Below, piece after piece: positions 42,128 through 50,769 of a stretch of DNA of 64,000 nucleotides; position 1 is the stretch's first letter; each line of letters opens with the position of its first letter. The notes beneath the pieces were generated by a model that ran no database searches, was not told the origin of the DNA, and saw nothing but the letters and a program-made list of their open reading frames with translations. The stretch spans positions 310,001-374,000 of the forward strand of contig CAVRYH010000004.1 in assembly GCA_963725395.1 (NCBI GenBank), given 5' to 3'. Both the position numbers and the translations under genes were made by a program. The DNA is from Bog-756 sp963725395 (GTDB lineage: Bacteria > Actinomycetota > Acidimicrobiia > Acidimicrobiales > RAAP-2).

Positions 42128-44218
42128 TCACCGGTTGCTCGCCGTTCCCGCGTGGGCAGACGCCACGATGAGCGGCCAGATCCGCGGGGAGAGCCAGTTG
42201 TAGAACGCGTGGGCCACCGCTTCGGACGAGTTCTGCACGAATGTGTTCCCCGGGGCGAACGACGGGGTGTGCAGCCCGTCGGGCGTCCGGACCTGCACCC
42301 CGTCCAGGTACTCGGTGAACACGCCGTGCGGTGACAGGATCGCGCCGTAGTCGATCACACCCGCCCTGCCGGGGAACTCGCGGGCCACCTTCTCGATGAG
42401 GGAGTCGTAGAGGAGACGACGCTGCGGCGAGTCCTCGGGGAAGGGCCGCTCACCGAACGAGGCCCCGACAGCCAGGGCGGGCATCGTGGTGAAGTCGAAG
42501 TGGGCGCCGTGCGCCGTGCCGATCTCCACCGCCCTTCGCATCTGGGCCAGTTCGTAGCGCTGGAACGAGGGCTGGGTGATGTTGGACCACCGGCCGTTCC
42601 TCAACAGGTCCTGGGTCTCCCACGATCCCGCCACGAACAGCACCACGTCGCCGCGACGCGTGCCCACCACCTTCTCGGCGTCCTTGGCCGGCCACTGCTC
42701 GTCCGCCGGCGTCGCCGAGTTGCACGCCGGGAACATGTTCAGTTGCAGCTGTGGCGGGTTGTTCGACGCGTTGGTGGCGATGGCGAACCCGCACCCGAAG
42801 AGACCGCCGTTCGACACGGTCGTGCCCGGCGGAGCGGTGGCGGCCAGCGCGTAGCCGAGGGTGAGTGCCGTGCTGTCGCCCAGCACCACCACCTCGGGCG
42901 GGTTCGGTCCCGACGCCGTCGCCCGGAACCGACCCACACTCACCGCCGCGGTGGCCGGCACCACCGTGCCGACGATGATCACCGCCACGGTCGCCCCCAT
43001 GACGGCGACGGCGGGGCCGATGGCCCTGAGGGACCGCCAGAACGTCCCTTCCATCACCGGGCGCTCCACCAGGTAGTAGCTGACGGCGGCCAGGGCGAAG
43101 GTGGAGGCGAACCGGACGGCCAGCAGCCCGGGGCCGCTGAGTCCGGTCCGGTCGGGGTCGAGGTAGATGAAGACGGGGTAGTGCCACAGATAGGCGCCGT
43201 AGGAGACGGTGCCGATCCACACCATCGGGCGCAGCGACAGCACCAGGGCGATCGGGCCACCGGCGACGCACACCGCGCCGATGATCAGGGCGGCGGCCGA
43301 GAGGGCAGAGAGGAGGAACCCGCCGCGGTACTCGAAGGCCGAACCCGACGTGCCGTCCTGGGTGTAGGTGAGGGCGAGGGTGCCGGCCAGGCCGGCCAGG
43401 CCGAGCGCGGTGAGCAGGATCCGCCACCGGTGCCCGCTGGCCCGCGGGGCCATCCCCTCCTCCCCACGATTCATCTGGATGATGGTCATGGCACAGGCCA
43501 GGGTGCCGCCGACCATGATGGACTGGGCGTGGGTGTCGGTCCCGAAGTAGAGCCGGGTGGTGTTGGTGTGCGGGCGGTAGAGGAGGGCCATCTCGACGGC
43601 CGAGGCCACCGCCCCCACCACCGACAGGGCCAACAGGCCCCGGACACCCCGGCTGAAGGTGCGGGAGAAGTGCATCACGGCCAGGACCACGAGCGGCCAC
43701 ACCAGGTAGAACTGCTCCTCGACGGCCAGCGACCAGGTGTGGGTGAGTGGGTAGGTCACCCCGGTGACCATGAAGTAGTTGCCGCTGGCGGCGATCTGCC
43801 ACCAGTTGGAGAAGTAGAAGAGCGCGGACAGGGCGCTCATCCGGAAGTCGGGGTAGAGCCCGGCCGGCTCGGCGAACCGGACCATCAGGGTCACCGCCAC
43901 CAGCACGATGAGGAGGGCGGGCAGCAGCCGCCGGGCCCGGCGGAGCCAGAAGGCCGAAAGCTTGATCCGGCCCCTTCGGCGGTACTCGCCGAGCAGGAGT
44001 CCCGTGATCAGATAGCCCGACAGGACGTAGAAGATGTCGAGGCTGAAGAATCCACCGGACAGCCACCCGACGCCGAAGTGGTAGCCCATGATGATGACCA
44101 GGGCCAGGGCCCTGATCCCGTCGAGGGCCGAGATGCGCTCCCGGCCGGTGGCCGACGGGCGGGCGTGGGACACACCGGGCGGAGCGGGGGCCGCACGGTC
44201 AGCCTCGGGGACGGTCAT
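42128..44218 (-). CDS. Acyltransferase E: OafA-type acyltransferase with SGNH domain
   Basis: The ATG at 44218 begins MTVPEADRAAPAPP, like the MTVP start of D; 696 residues. It overlaps by 4 nt the stop of gene F as expected without the frameshift. The membrane domain is closest to acyltransferase B (IIMGYHFGVGWLSGGFFSLD). The SGNH domain (EVVVLGDSTALTLGYALAAT, MFPACNSATPADEQW, DGLHTPSFAPG) is like that of D. A 169-bp run (43789-43957) is identical to the matching part of D, although surrounding sequence differs, which suggests gene conversion. Confidence 0.92.
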   Translation of the reverse strand: MTVPEADRAAPAPPGVSHARPSATGRERISALDGIRALALVIIMGYHFGVGWLSGGFFSLDIFYVLSGYLITGLLLGEYRRRGRIKLSAFWLRRARRLLPALLIVLVAVTLMVRFAEPAGLYPDFRMSALSALFYFSNWWQIAASGNYFMVTGVTYPLTHTWSLAVEEQFYLVWPLVVLAVMHFSRTFSRGVRGLLALSVVGAVASAVEMALLYRPHTNTTRLYFGTDTHAQSIMVGGTLACAMTIIQMNRGEEGMAPRASGHRWRILLTALGLAGLAGTLALTYTQDGTSGSAFEYRGGFLLSALSAAALIIGAVCVAGGPIALVLSLRPMVWIGTVSYGAYLWHYPVFIYLDPDRTGLSGPGLLAVRFASTFALAAVSYYLVERPVMEGTFWRSLRAIGPAVAVMGATVAVIIVGTVVPATAAVSVGRFRATASGPNPPEVVVLGDSTALTLGYALAATAPPGTTVSNGGLFGCGFAIATNASNNPPQLQLNMFPACNSATPADEQWPAKDAEKVVGTRRGDVVLFVAGSWETQDLLRNGRWSNITQPSFQRYELAQMRRAVEIGTAHGAHFDFTTMPALAVGASFGERPFPEDSPQRRLLYDSLIEKVAREFPGRAGVIDYGAILSPHGVFTEYLDGVQVRTPDGLHTPSFAPGNTFVQNSSEAVAHAFYNWLSPRIWPLIVASAHAGTASNR
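43789..43957 (-). repeat. 169-bp perfect identity patch between acyltransferases E and D/C
   Basis: Identical to 41658-41826 (and to the matching part of C) at offset 2131, bounded by mismatches on both sides. Flanking sequence is clearly more diverged, so this is a local conversion tract rather than general similarity. Confidence 0.85.
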
Positions 44219-46292
44219 GGCGCCGCTGCCACCGACTGTCGGGCGGCCAGGCCGAGCCGGGCCACCGTCGGGAGGATGGCGGGCTGGAGCCATTCCCCCC
44301 CGACTTGGTGATGTGCACCCCGTCGCTCCACCGGACGGTGATGCCGTCGACCACCGCCTGGTAGTGGCCGTCCGGGTCGAGGAGCCTGTTGAGGTCGACC
44401 AGGGTCACCACGCCGGCCCGCTGGCGGGCGATCACCTCGAGCAGGTGGTTGAAGGCGGTGGCCCGGGCCGGGTCGTTCTCCGGGAACGGGGTGCCGTCCG
44501 CCGCCTCGTTGGGGGGGTCGACATAGGGCATGGTGAACAGGACCACTTTGGCCCCGTCGGACGACAGGATGTCGATCGCCTGGTTGAGCTCGGCGGTCAG
44601 ATGGTCGTCCCAGACCGGCTGGCCGATGTGCACCCAGTGCCCGTCGTAGAGGTGGTCGCTCACCTCCCAGCGCCCGATCTCCAGACCGACCACGTCCGGG
44701 TGGAGACGGTCCACCCCGGCCTTCCAGCTCGAGCGCCAGTCGAGGCATCCCGCGGTCGGGGGCACGACCACTCCCTCGAGGTCGACGTCGACACCGTCGA
44801 GATCGCAGCCCAGCTGGCCCCCGTCGAGGATGCGTACGCCGAATTGCCGGACCGAGTCGACGTACAGGCCGACCCCGAGGGTCAGCGCCACCGAGTCCCC
44901 GACGATGAGGAATCGGATCGGCCGGGTCGTGAACGCGTCGGCGGACACCAGGGACGCGTGCTCGGCCGGTGGGATCCGACGGCTCGCCCCTCCGGGGATC
45001 GCCACCACGGCGGCGGCCGGGGTCACCGTGGCGGCCAGGACCGCCACCGCGGCGCCGACGGCGGCCGCGGCGGTGACCGTCGCCCCCCTCCACCCCCGGA
45101 ACAGCCGACCGGTGCGGACCGGCTCCTCGAGGACGAAGAACGACACGGTGGCCACGGCGAAGGTGACGAGGAGCCGAACGACGAGCAGCGTGGCGCCGCT
45201 CAACCCGGTGTGGGCGTGGTCGATCCAGAGGAACAGGGGCCAGTGGTAGAGGTAGAGCCCGTAGGAGATGCGACCGACGAAGACCAGGGCCCGGAGGGAC
45301 AGGGCCCGGGCCAGGACGGACGAGGGAACGGTGACACAGGTGAGGATCACCGCCCCGGCGGCCACCGCCACCAGCAAGAAGCCGCCGCGGTACAGCACGG
45401 CGCTGACGCCGGGGAGCGCGTGCCAGGCCCAGCACAGAAAGACCAGTCCCACTGTCCCCGGGAGGGCCCAAAGCATCCGCCGCCGCGGTGTCGAGGACCA
45501 CCCGGTGGGAAGGATCGAGAACCGGTCACCGGCGTGGGCACCCACGGCACCGAGGAACGAACCCACCAGGAGGGACTGGGCCCGGGTGTCGGTTCCGTAG
45601 TACAGCCGGTCGATCGAGAACCCGGCCTCGTACAGGGCGAGCATCAGGGTGGACGAGGCCAGGGCGCCGGCGGCGGCCACCACCGCCAGCCGGGGGATCC
45701 CCCACCGGCGCACCACGAAGAGGGCGACCAACGGCCACACCAGGTAGTACTGCTCCTCGACGGCCAACGACCAGGTGTGCAGGAACGGCGAAGGTGCCGC
45801 GGCCTGGGCGAAGTACCCCTGGTCGGAGAAGATGAAGTGCCAGTTGGCCACGTAGAACATGGTGGACAGGGCATCGGCCCGGAGAGACGCCAGGTCGAGC
45901 GACGTCCGGAAGACGTAGGCGTACGCGGCCACCCCGAACATCAGCACCACCAGGGCGGGGAGGAGACGGCGCGCCCGCTGGGCCCAGAACCGCCCGAGGC
46001 GGACGGTCCCGGTCGCGGCCAGCTCCCGGCAGAGCAGCGTGGTGATGAGGAATCCCGACAGGACGAAGAACACGTCGACCCCGAGCAGCCCTCCCCCGGT
46101 CCACGAGATGCCCGCGTGGTAGCAGAGCACCGCCAGCACGGCGAGGGCACGGATCCCGTCGAGGGCGGAGAAGCGCCGGAGCGTCCCGTCCCCTGATACC
46201 CCGGGCACGACGACTCCGGGGCCGGGGGTGTCAGGGCGGGGCGGCAGCGAGGTGTCGCCCTGTTGGGGCGCAACGCTGGTCACAGGGGACAA
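44199..46292 (-). CDS. Acyltransferase F: OafA-type acyltransferase with SGNH domain, frameshifted at its C-terminus
   Basis: As read this is 697 residues with a membrane domain (ALDGIRALAVLAVLCYHAGISW, FVLSGFLITTLL, WSLAVEEQYYLVWP) and an SGNH domain similar to C (VGDSVALTLGVGL, YDGHWVHIGQPVWD). The last 32 residues are out of frame. Adding one G to the G7 run on the minus strand (44295-44301) restores GGEWLQPAILPTVARLGL, matching C's GGEWLQPWVLPTVGQLGL, and ends at 44215, overlapping the ATG of E by 4 nt. The start is TTG 46292 or GTG 46283; the latter follows GATAGT by 11 nt. Confidence 0.88.
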   Translation of the reverse strand: MSPVTSVAPQQGDTSLPPRPDTPGPGVVVPGVSGDGTLRRFSALDGIRALAVLAVLCYHAGISWTGGGLLGVDVFFVLSGFLITTLLCRELAATGTVRLGRFWAQRARRLLPALVVLMFGVAAYAYVFRTSLDLASLRADALSTMFYVANWHFIFSDQGYFAQAAAPSPFLHTWSLAVEEQYYLVWPLVALFVVRRWGIPRLAVVAAAGALASSTLMLALYEAGFSIDRLYYGTDTRAQSLLVGSFLGAVGAHAGDRFSILPTGWSSTPRRRMLWALPGTVGLVFLCWAWHALPGVSAVLYRGGFLLVAVAAGAVILTCVTVPSSVLARALSLRALVFVGRISYGLYLYHWPLFLWIDHAHTGLSGATLLVVRLLVTFAVATVSFFVLEEPVRTGRLFRGWRGATVTAAAAVGAAVAVLAATVTPAAAVVAIPGGASRRIPPAEHASLVSADAFTTRPIRFLIVGDSVALTLGVGLYVDSVRQFGVRILDGGQLGCDLDGVDVDLEGVVVPPTAGCLDWRSSWKAGVDRLHPDVVGLEIGRWEVSDHLYDGHWVHIGQPVWDDHLTAELNQAIDILSSDGAKVVLFTMPYVDPPNEAADGTPFPENDPARATAFNHLLEVIARQRAGVVTLVDLNRLLDPDGHYQAVVDGITVRWSDGVHITKSGGNGSSPPSSRRWPGSAWPPDSRWQRRHDRPRG
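44295..44301 (-). other. Homopolymer C7 at the frameshift site in acyltransferase F
   Basis: A run of seven C on the plus strand. Eight would restore the reading frame. It is either a sequencing deletion or a contingency tract. Confidence 0.6.
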
Positions 46293-46410
46293 CCACTATC
46301 CCACGACCGCCTGGCGTGCTGGTGGCGGGGCCGGTGCGCCCGGTGCCACGGACTGAGCGACGACCGCGGCGATCGGTGCCGCGTCACCTCCCGGGGACGG
46401 GACCGGTTCA

Positions 46411-48435
46411 TCACGGGTCGGAGGTGCCGGCCACGACACACGAGATCGCCTGATCGATGGAGAGCGTGGTGCCGGCGGTGGGACCCGCCCCGCACCGGGC
46501 CAGGGTGGCCGCCGACGGCGTGAGCGGGGCAGCGGCGTGGTCGACCCCGGTCCACACCCAGGCATCGGCCTGGCGGGCCGGGCGCCGGCCGGTGGCGGCC
46601 GTGATGACCAGGGCCGTGGTGCGGACGAGATGGAGGCGCTCGTAGGACGGGAGGGTTGCCGGGTCGGGGATCACCACCGTCGTCACCCCCCAGCCGTCGA
46701 GGGCGTTGCGGACGGCGCTGATCTCACCTTCGGTGATGCTCTGGGGGGATTGGGAGATCGAGAGGTTGCCGAGAAAACGCTGACCCTCGCGTTCGGGACC
46801 CGCCCGGGCGAGGAGGGAGCCGGGTCCGCCGCCTCCGGCCATGTCGTAGTGCATGCCGTCCACCGCCTGCCAGGTCATGGCGCTCTGGAGGAGGGCGAAG
46901 GGCACGGGAAAGACGAGCAGCACCTGGCGCCCGGGCAGACGAGGAGCGACCGTCTTGAACCACTGGGGGAGCACGACGGCCTGGGTGGTGAGCGGGAGGC
47001 CGTCAGCGAAGTACGAACCCAACGGAACCAGGGCGATGGCCGCCACCACCACGCCGGCCGATGCACCGGCCCAGCGGCGCCACGGCCATCGGCTCTCGGC
47101 CGTCCGAGTCCGGGGGGCCTCCGCGCCCCGGCGGTCGATGGCCGCCCGGGTGTGGTCGACGACCAGCCCGAGCAGGACGGCGGCGCACAGGTAGGTCACC
47201 ACCAGGAACCGGCTCGGGATCACGTTCTCCATCAGCGGGAGGCGGACGAACAGCCGCCACGGCGTCCAATGGTGGAACTGCAGACCGAGGGAGAGGGGTA
47301 CCGAGACGGCACCGACCACGGCGAACAGCCACAGTCGGAGGTCCCGTCGCCACACCACCAACCCGACGACCACCACGGCCACCAGCCCGATCCCGAAGTA
47401 CTGGGCGGACAGCGACGGCCCCTGGTAGCCCCCGAACAACCGGTGCGCCAGCGTGTTGGGTGAGACCGGTGCGGGTCGGAGGAAGTACCCGAGGTCGGTC
47501 CCGCCGTAGCTGATGAGCGATCCCGGCCCCCAGATGGGCCCGGCCAGGTGGGCGGGACCGGCCAGGGCGAACCACACCGGGTAGACCAACAGCAACGCGG
47601 CGGTGGCCGCCGCCGCCCCGAGGCCGGTGGCGGCGTGGCCCAGCCGCTCCGACAGGAGCCGGCGCCCGCGGACGAGAGCCCAGACCACCAGGAGCACCAC
47701 GCCGATGCCGGCGGCGATCAGGGTGATCACCAGGGCCTCGGACCCGATGAAGAACTGGACGGTGACCAGCACGCCCAGCACCACGCCCGTCACCAGGGCC
47801 CGGTGGCGCTGGCGGACGAGCAGTTCGTCGAGGCAGGCCACCATCAGGGGAGGGACGGGCGCCAGGCCGAGCATCAGGTGGGCGTCGGTGAGGCTGATGA
47901 GGACGAAGGGCGAGAAGCCGTAGAGGAGGCCGGCGGCGAAGGCGGCGGGCGACCAGGCCACGAAGCGGCGCACGAGGGCGAACATGGCCAGCGCCGACAG
48001 CACCGGGCTCAGGGTGAGGGCGACGTTGAGCGAGGCGATGGGACCGAACAGCCAGGTGACCGGGGCCAGGACCACGCCCGCACCCACCACGGCCGTGTTG
48101 GACAACAGGTTCACACCGTTGGGATGGAACATGGCGGTGGAGTAGAGCGGGTCGAGGCCGTGGGCCATGGCGTAGGCCGGCCAGGCGAGGAACCAGGTGA
48201 ACAGTGAGGTGTCCCCACAGCCGCAGGTGGTGGTGGAGGTGGGGTGGTGGGTCCAGACGTTCCACCACACCACCAGCGACAGGACCAGGTAACCGGCGAT
48301 GGCCAGCGCGTAGGCCCGGGCCGGGTGGTGGCGGGCCGGTGGCGGGACCACTCCGCCCTCCTCGGGAGCGGGTCCGGGGTCGGGGCCGACCCCCACCGGC
48401 GTGTGCCCCGCCGGGGCGCGGTCGGTGGCGGTCAC
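46411..48435 (-). CDS. GT-C-like membrane protein, paralogue 2 of 4 (CxCGD motif)
   Basis: This 674-residue, GTG-initiated protein shares HPTSTTTCGCGDTSLFTWFLAW, MFHPNGVNL and LAPVTWLFGPIASLNVALTL with paralogue 1. The N-terminal 40 residues are Pro/Gly-rich and cytoplasmic. About 11 helices follow, with an extracytoplasmic C-terminal region carrying PLGSYFADGLPLTTQAVVLP and a Cys near the end. It sits 118 bp upstream of F and downstream of another GT-C-like gene in the long leftward operon, so it probably builds the same glycan that the acyltransferases modify. Confidence 0.82.
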   Translation of the reverse strand: MTATDRAPAGHTPVGVGPDPGPAPEEGGVVPPPARHHPARAYALAIAGYLVLSLVVWWNVWTHHPTSTTTCGCGDTSLFTWFLAWPAYAMAHGLDPLYSTAMFHPNGVNLLSNTAVVGAGVVLAPVTWLFGPIASLNVALTLSPVLSALAMFALVRRFVAWSPAAFAAGLLYGFSPFVLISLTDAHLMLGLAPVPPLMVACLDELLVRQRHRALVTGVVLGVLVTVQFFIGSEALVITLIAAGIGVVLLVVWALVRGRRLLSERLGHAATGLGAAAATAALLLVYPVWFALAGPAHLAGPIWGPGSLISYGGTDLGYFLRPAPVSPNTLAHRLFGGYQGPSLSAQYFGIGLVAVVVVGLVVWRRDLRLWLFAVVGAVSVPLSLGLQFHHWTPWRLFVRLPLMENVIPSRFLVVTYLCAAVLLGLVVDHTRAAIDRRGAEAPRTRTAESRWPWRRWAGASAGVVVAAIALVPLGSYFADGLPLTTQAVVLPQWFKTVAPRLPGRQVLLVFPVPFALLQSAMTWQAVDGMHYDMAGGGGPGSLLARAGPEREGQRFLGNLSISQSPQSITEGEISAVRNALDGWGVTTVVIPDPATLPSYERLHLVRTTALVITAATGRRPARQADAWVWTGVDHAAAPLTPSAATLARCGAGPTAGTTLSIDQAISCVVAGTSDP

Positions 48436-48570
48436 CGTGGCTCCGGTGGCGTCGCCACGGCGCGGCGTCGACGAGGACCGCCACTGGCCGATGAGTCGAT
48501 CACCTCGGAACCTTCACTCCCCCGTAGCGGGCCGCACCGGGCCCTCCCGTGTGCCGCTGAAAGGGAAATT

Positions 48571-50157
48571 CTAGGTGGCGGTGGGGCTCGGGTCCATCCG
48601 CGCCCCACTGCCGGGGGGGCCGGCTGCGGTGGTCAGGGGCGTGCGCCCGGGGGGCTCCTCCCCCTGAGAGGCCACCGAGGAACCGGAGCCACTTCCCCGC
48701 TGTCGCCACTCCCAGGCGGGGGCGCCGGCGGCCACGACCGCCCACATGGCCAGGATCCACCACCCGGCGAGCGCCGAGAACTCGGTGACGCGGTGCACCG
48801 TGGTCTGGAGCCAGGGCTCGATGGCGCCGACGCCCGTCACCAGGGCTCCCCCGATGGCGACCAGTCCACAGGCCAGCGCGATCCAAGACCACCAGTCGTT
48901 GCCCAGCCCTCCCGCCCGCCGGACGCGGGACAGCACCAGGCCTCCCACCACGGCAATGGGGGCGGCCAGGACCAGCACGTGGAGGTACGGGGCCATTCCG
49001 TCGGCCGTGGCCCGCGCCCGGCCCGGCCAGGTCCCGAGCGGAGAGTGGGAGGACGAGGAAACCCCGCGGGCATGGATGACCCGCATCAGGACGGGCCAGG
49101 CGCCGATGGCGGCCAGCTCCGCCACCCCCACCACCACCGGTCGCCACCATCGTCGTCGCCGCTCCCCCACCGGGATGGCCAGGAGCGACCGGAGGGCGAT
49201 GAGCACGACGAGCGCCGCACCCGTGGCCAGTCCCTCGTTCTTCGTCATGCCCACGACCAGGACGAGGATCACCGCCGCCCCCTGTTCGGACCGACGCCCA
49301 CCGAGTTGCAGCCCGTAGGCCATGACTCCGACCGCCGCTATCGACCAGAGCGGGTCGGCGTACCCGTTGGTCATGAACGGCTCGGTGATCCCGAAGGCGA
49401 CGAAGACGAGCGCCACCGCGGCACCCACGCCGACGACCAGCGGCCCGAGGGCCAGCCGTCGCTCCCCTGCAGCGGTGACCGCCGGTGCCTCGGCCGGCCC
49501 TTGTCCCCGACCGGCCGAGAGGCGGGCCGCGCAGGTCCGCCCCGCCTCGACCAGGGCGAAGGCCGCGGTGGCCAGGGCACACGTGTTGAGGAGCGCCACC
49601 ACCACCACGCCCAACCGCACCGACTGGTCCCCGGTGACGCTCGCTCCCACCGCGGCGGACGCGCTGATGAGGGGCGGGTAGACGCTCTGGATGAGCGTGA
49701 CGTCGTTGACTCGCATCTTGACGAGGAGCTGGTGGTGGGACTGGAGGAACCAGCCGGCCCGGAGCAGCCACACGGCGCGCGCGTCGAACCCGACGGTGGG
49801 CGTGCCCAGCCCACGGAGACAAAAGACGCAGGCGGCGAGGACCGCCACGGCTCCGATGACGCCCGCGACCCGATGGGACGCGCCCGGAGAGGGGTTCGAT
49901 CGGGGCCGAAGCCCGGGCGACGTCGACCAGACCGCCACCACGACTCCCGCGGCCAGGACCGACAGGCCCACGAACCAGGCCATGAACGCACCGCCGGTGG
50001 CCAGGTAACAGGTCGCCGCCACGGCGGCCACGACGGCGCCGGTCAGCGGGAGAAGGGGCACGGTGATCCAGCGCAGCCCGACCAGGGCGATCGCCGGGAG
50101 GAGCCCGGCGATGGAAAGCACGACGAGGGTGACAGTGGCCGCGGGGACCGTGGTCAT
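48571..50157 (-). CDS. GT-C-like polytopic membrane protein
   Basis: This 528-residue protein has about 11-12 helices. Between the third and fourth lies GFDARAVWLLRAGWFLQ, an Asp-containing loop of the type seen in GT-C and GT83-like transferases, then VYPPLISASAAVGAS. The C-terminal 70 residues are cytoplasmic and Ser/Gly/Pro-rich. It shows no CxCGD motif, so it is not a member of the four-gene paralogue family. It starts 24 bp after the small TM protein gene and is followed by paralogue 2. Function: probable glycan assembly; not certain. Confidence 0.72.
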   Translation of the reverse strand: MTTVPAATVTLVVLSIAGLLPAIALVGLRWITVPLLPLTGAVVAAVAATCYLATGGAFMAWFVGLSVLAAGVVVAVWSTSPGLRPRSNPSPGASHRVAGVIGAVAVLAACVFCLRGLGTPTVGFDARAVWLLRAGWFLQSHHQLLVKMRVNDVTLIQSVYPPLISASAAVGASVTGDQSVRLGVVVVALLNTCALATAAFALVEAGRTCAARLSAGRGQGPAEAPAVTAAGERRLALGPLVVGVGAAVALVFVAFGITEPFMTNGYADPLWSIAAVGVMAYGLQLGGRRSEQGAAVILVLVVGMTKNEGLATGAALVVLIALRSLLAIPVGERRRRWWRPVVVGVAELAAIGAWPVLMRVIHARGVSSSSHSPLGTWPGRARATADGMAPYLHVLVLAAPIAVVGGLVLSRVRRAGGLGNDWWSWIALACGLVAIGGALVTGVGAIEPWLQTTVHRVTEFSALAGWWILAMWAVVAAGAPAWEWRQRGSGSGSSVASQGEEPPGRTPLTTAAGPPGSGARMDPSPTAT

Positions 50158-50181
50158 GGTCGGCTCATCCCCCGATGACGG

Positions 50182-50679
50182 TCACAGCGGAGGCGCCGGC
50201 GGTGGGCCATGACCGGGAACGGAGGCCCCGGTCCCGACCCGTACGTGCGTCCTCCCTTCGGGACCGGTGTACTGGGCCACCACGACCGTGCCGAGGCAGG
50301 CGCCGGGCCCCGAGACACCGTCCCGCAGCGACAGCTGCGCCTTGGCGGCCGAGGCCGGGTCGGCGATGGTCACCCAGCTGCCGACCCCCTTCAGCAGCGT
50401 GATCATGTCGGCGAGGTCGTCGACGAGCTCGACCGGCTCTCCGGGGGACACCAGGCTGCGGGCCTGGACGTCGAGACACCGGTAGAAGGCGTCGTCGAGC
50501 TCGGCGTCGTGGACGGTGTGGTTCTGCAGCTGGACGCCGACGGTGCGGTCGCCCCGGACCGCCTGACCGGTGAGTGCCACGACGGCCACGACGGCCACGA
50601 CGGCCCCGATGGCCACGACCACCACGGAGGGAGGGCGACCGGCCCCTGGGCCCCGAACGGGCGCTCCGTGCCTGCTCAC
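50182..50679 (-). CDS. Small membrane-anchored protein at the head of the glycan operon
   Basis: This 165-residue protein has a short Arg/Gly/Pro-rich cytoplasmic start, one membrane helix (SVVVVAIGAVVAVVAVVAL), and an extracytoplasmic domain of about 115 residues. That domain has helices (DAELDDAFYRCLDVQARSL, VDDLADMITLLKGVGSW) and one probable Cys pair (YRC, GAC). I do not recognise the fold. GTG at 50679 lies 8 nt after TAGTCT. It is the first gene of the leftward operon and is separated from a divergent GT-C paralogue by about 90 bp. It may be an accessory or regulator of the assembly machinery; this is a guess. Confidence 0.68.
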   Translation of the reverse strand: MSRHGAPVRGPGAGRPPSVVVVAIGAVVAVVAVVALTGQAVRGDRTVGVQLQNHTVHDAELDDAFYRCLDVQARSLVSPGEPVELVDDLADMITLLKGVGSWVTIADPASAAKAQLSLRDGVSGPGACLGTVVVAQYTGPEGRTHVRVGTGASVPGHGPPPAPPL

Positions 50680-50687
50680 GGCCGCCG

Positions 50688-50693
50688 AGACTA
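50688..50693 (-). promoter_or_regulatory. Candidate -10 box (TAGTCT) for the leftward glycan operon
   Basis: TAGTCT, read on the minus strand, lies 8 nt before the GTG at 50679. It would drive the approximately 12.7-kb operon down to 38003. Confidence 0.45.
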
Positions 50694-50769
50694 CCAGCAG
50701 GGCCCGGCCGCACCCTGAGCATGGGGACCCCCCGCCGGCCCCCGCACACCACGCCACGCGGCAACGGCC

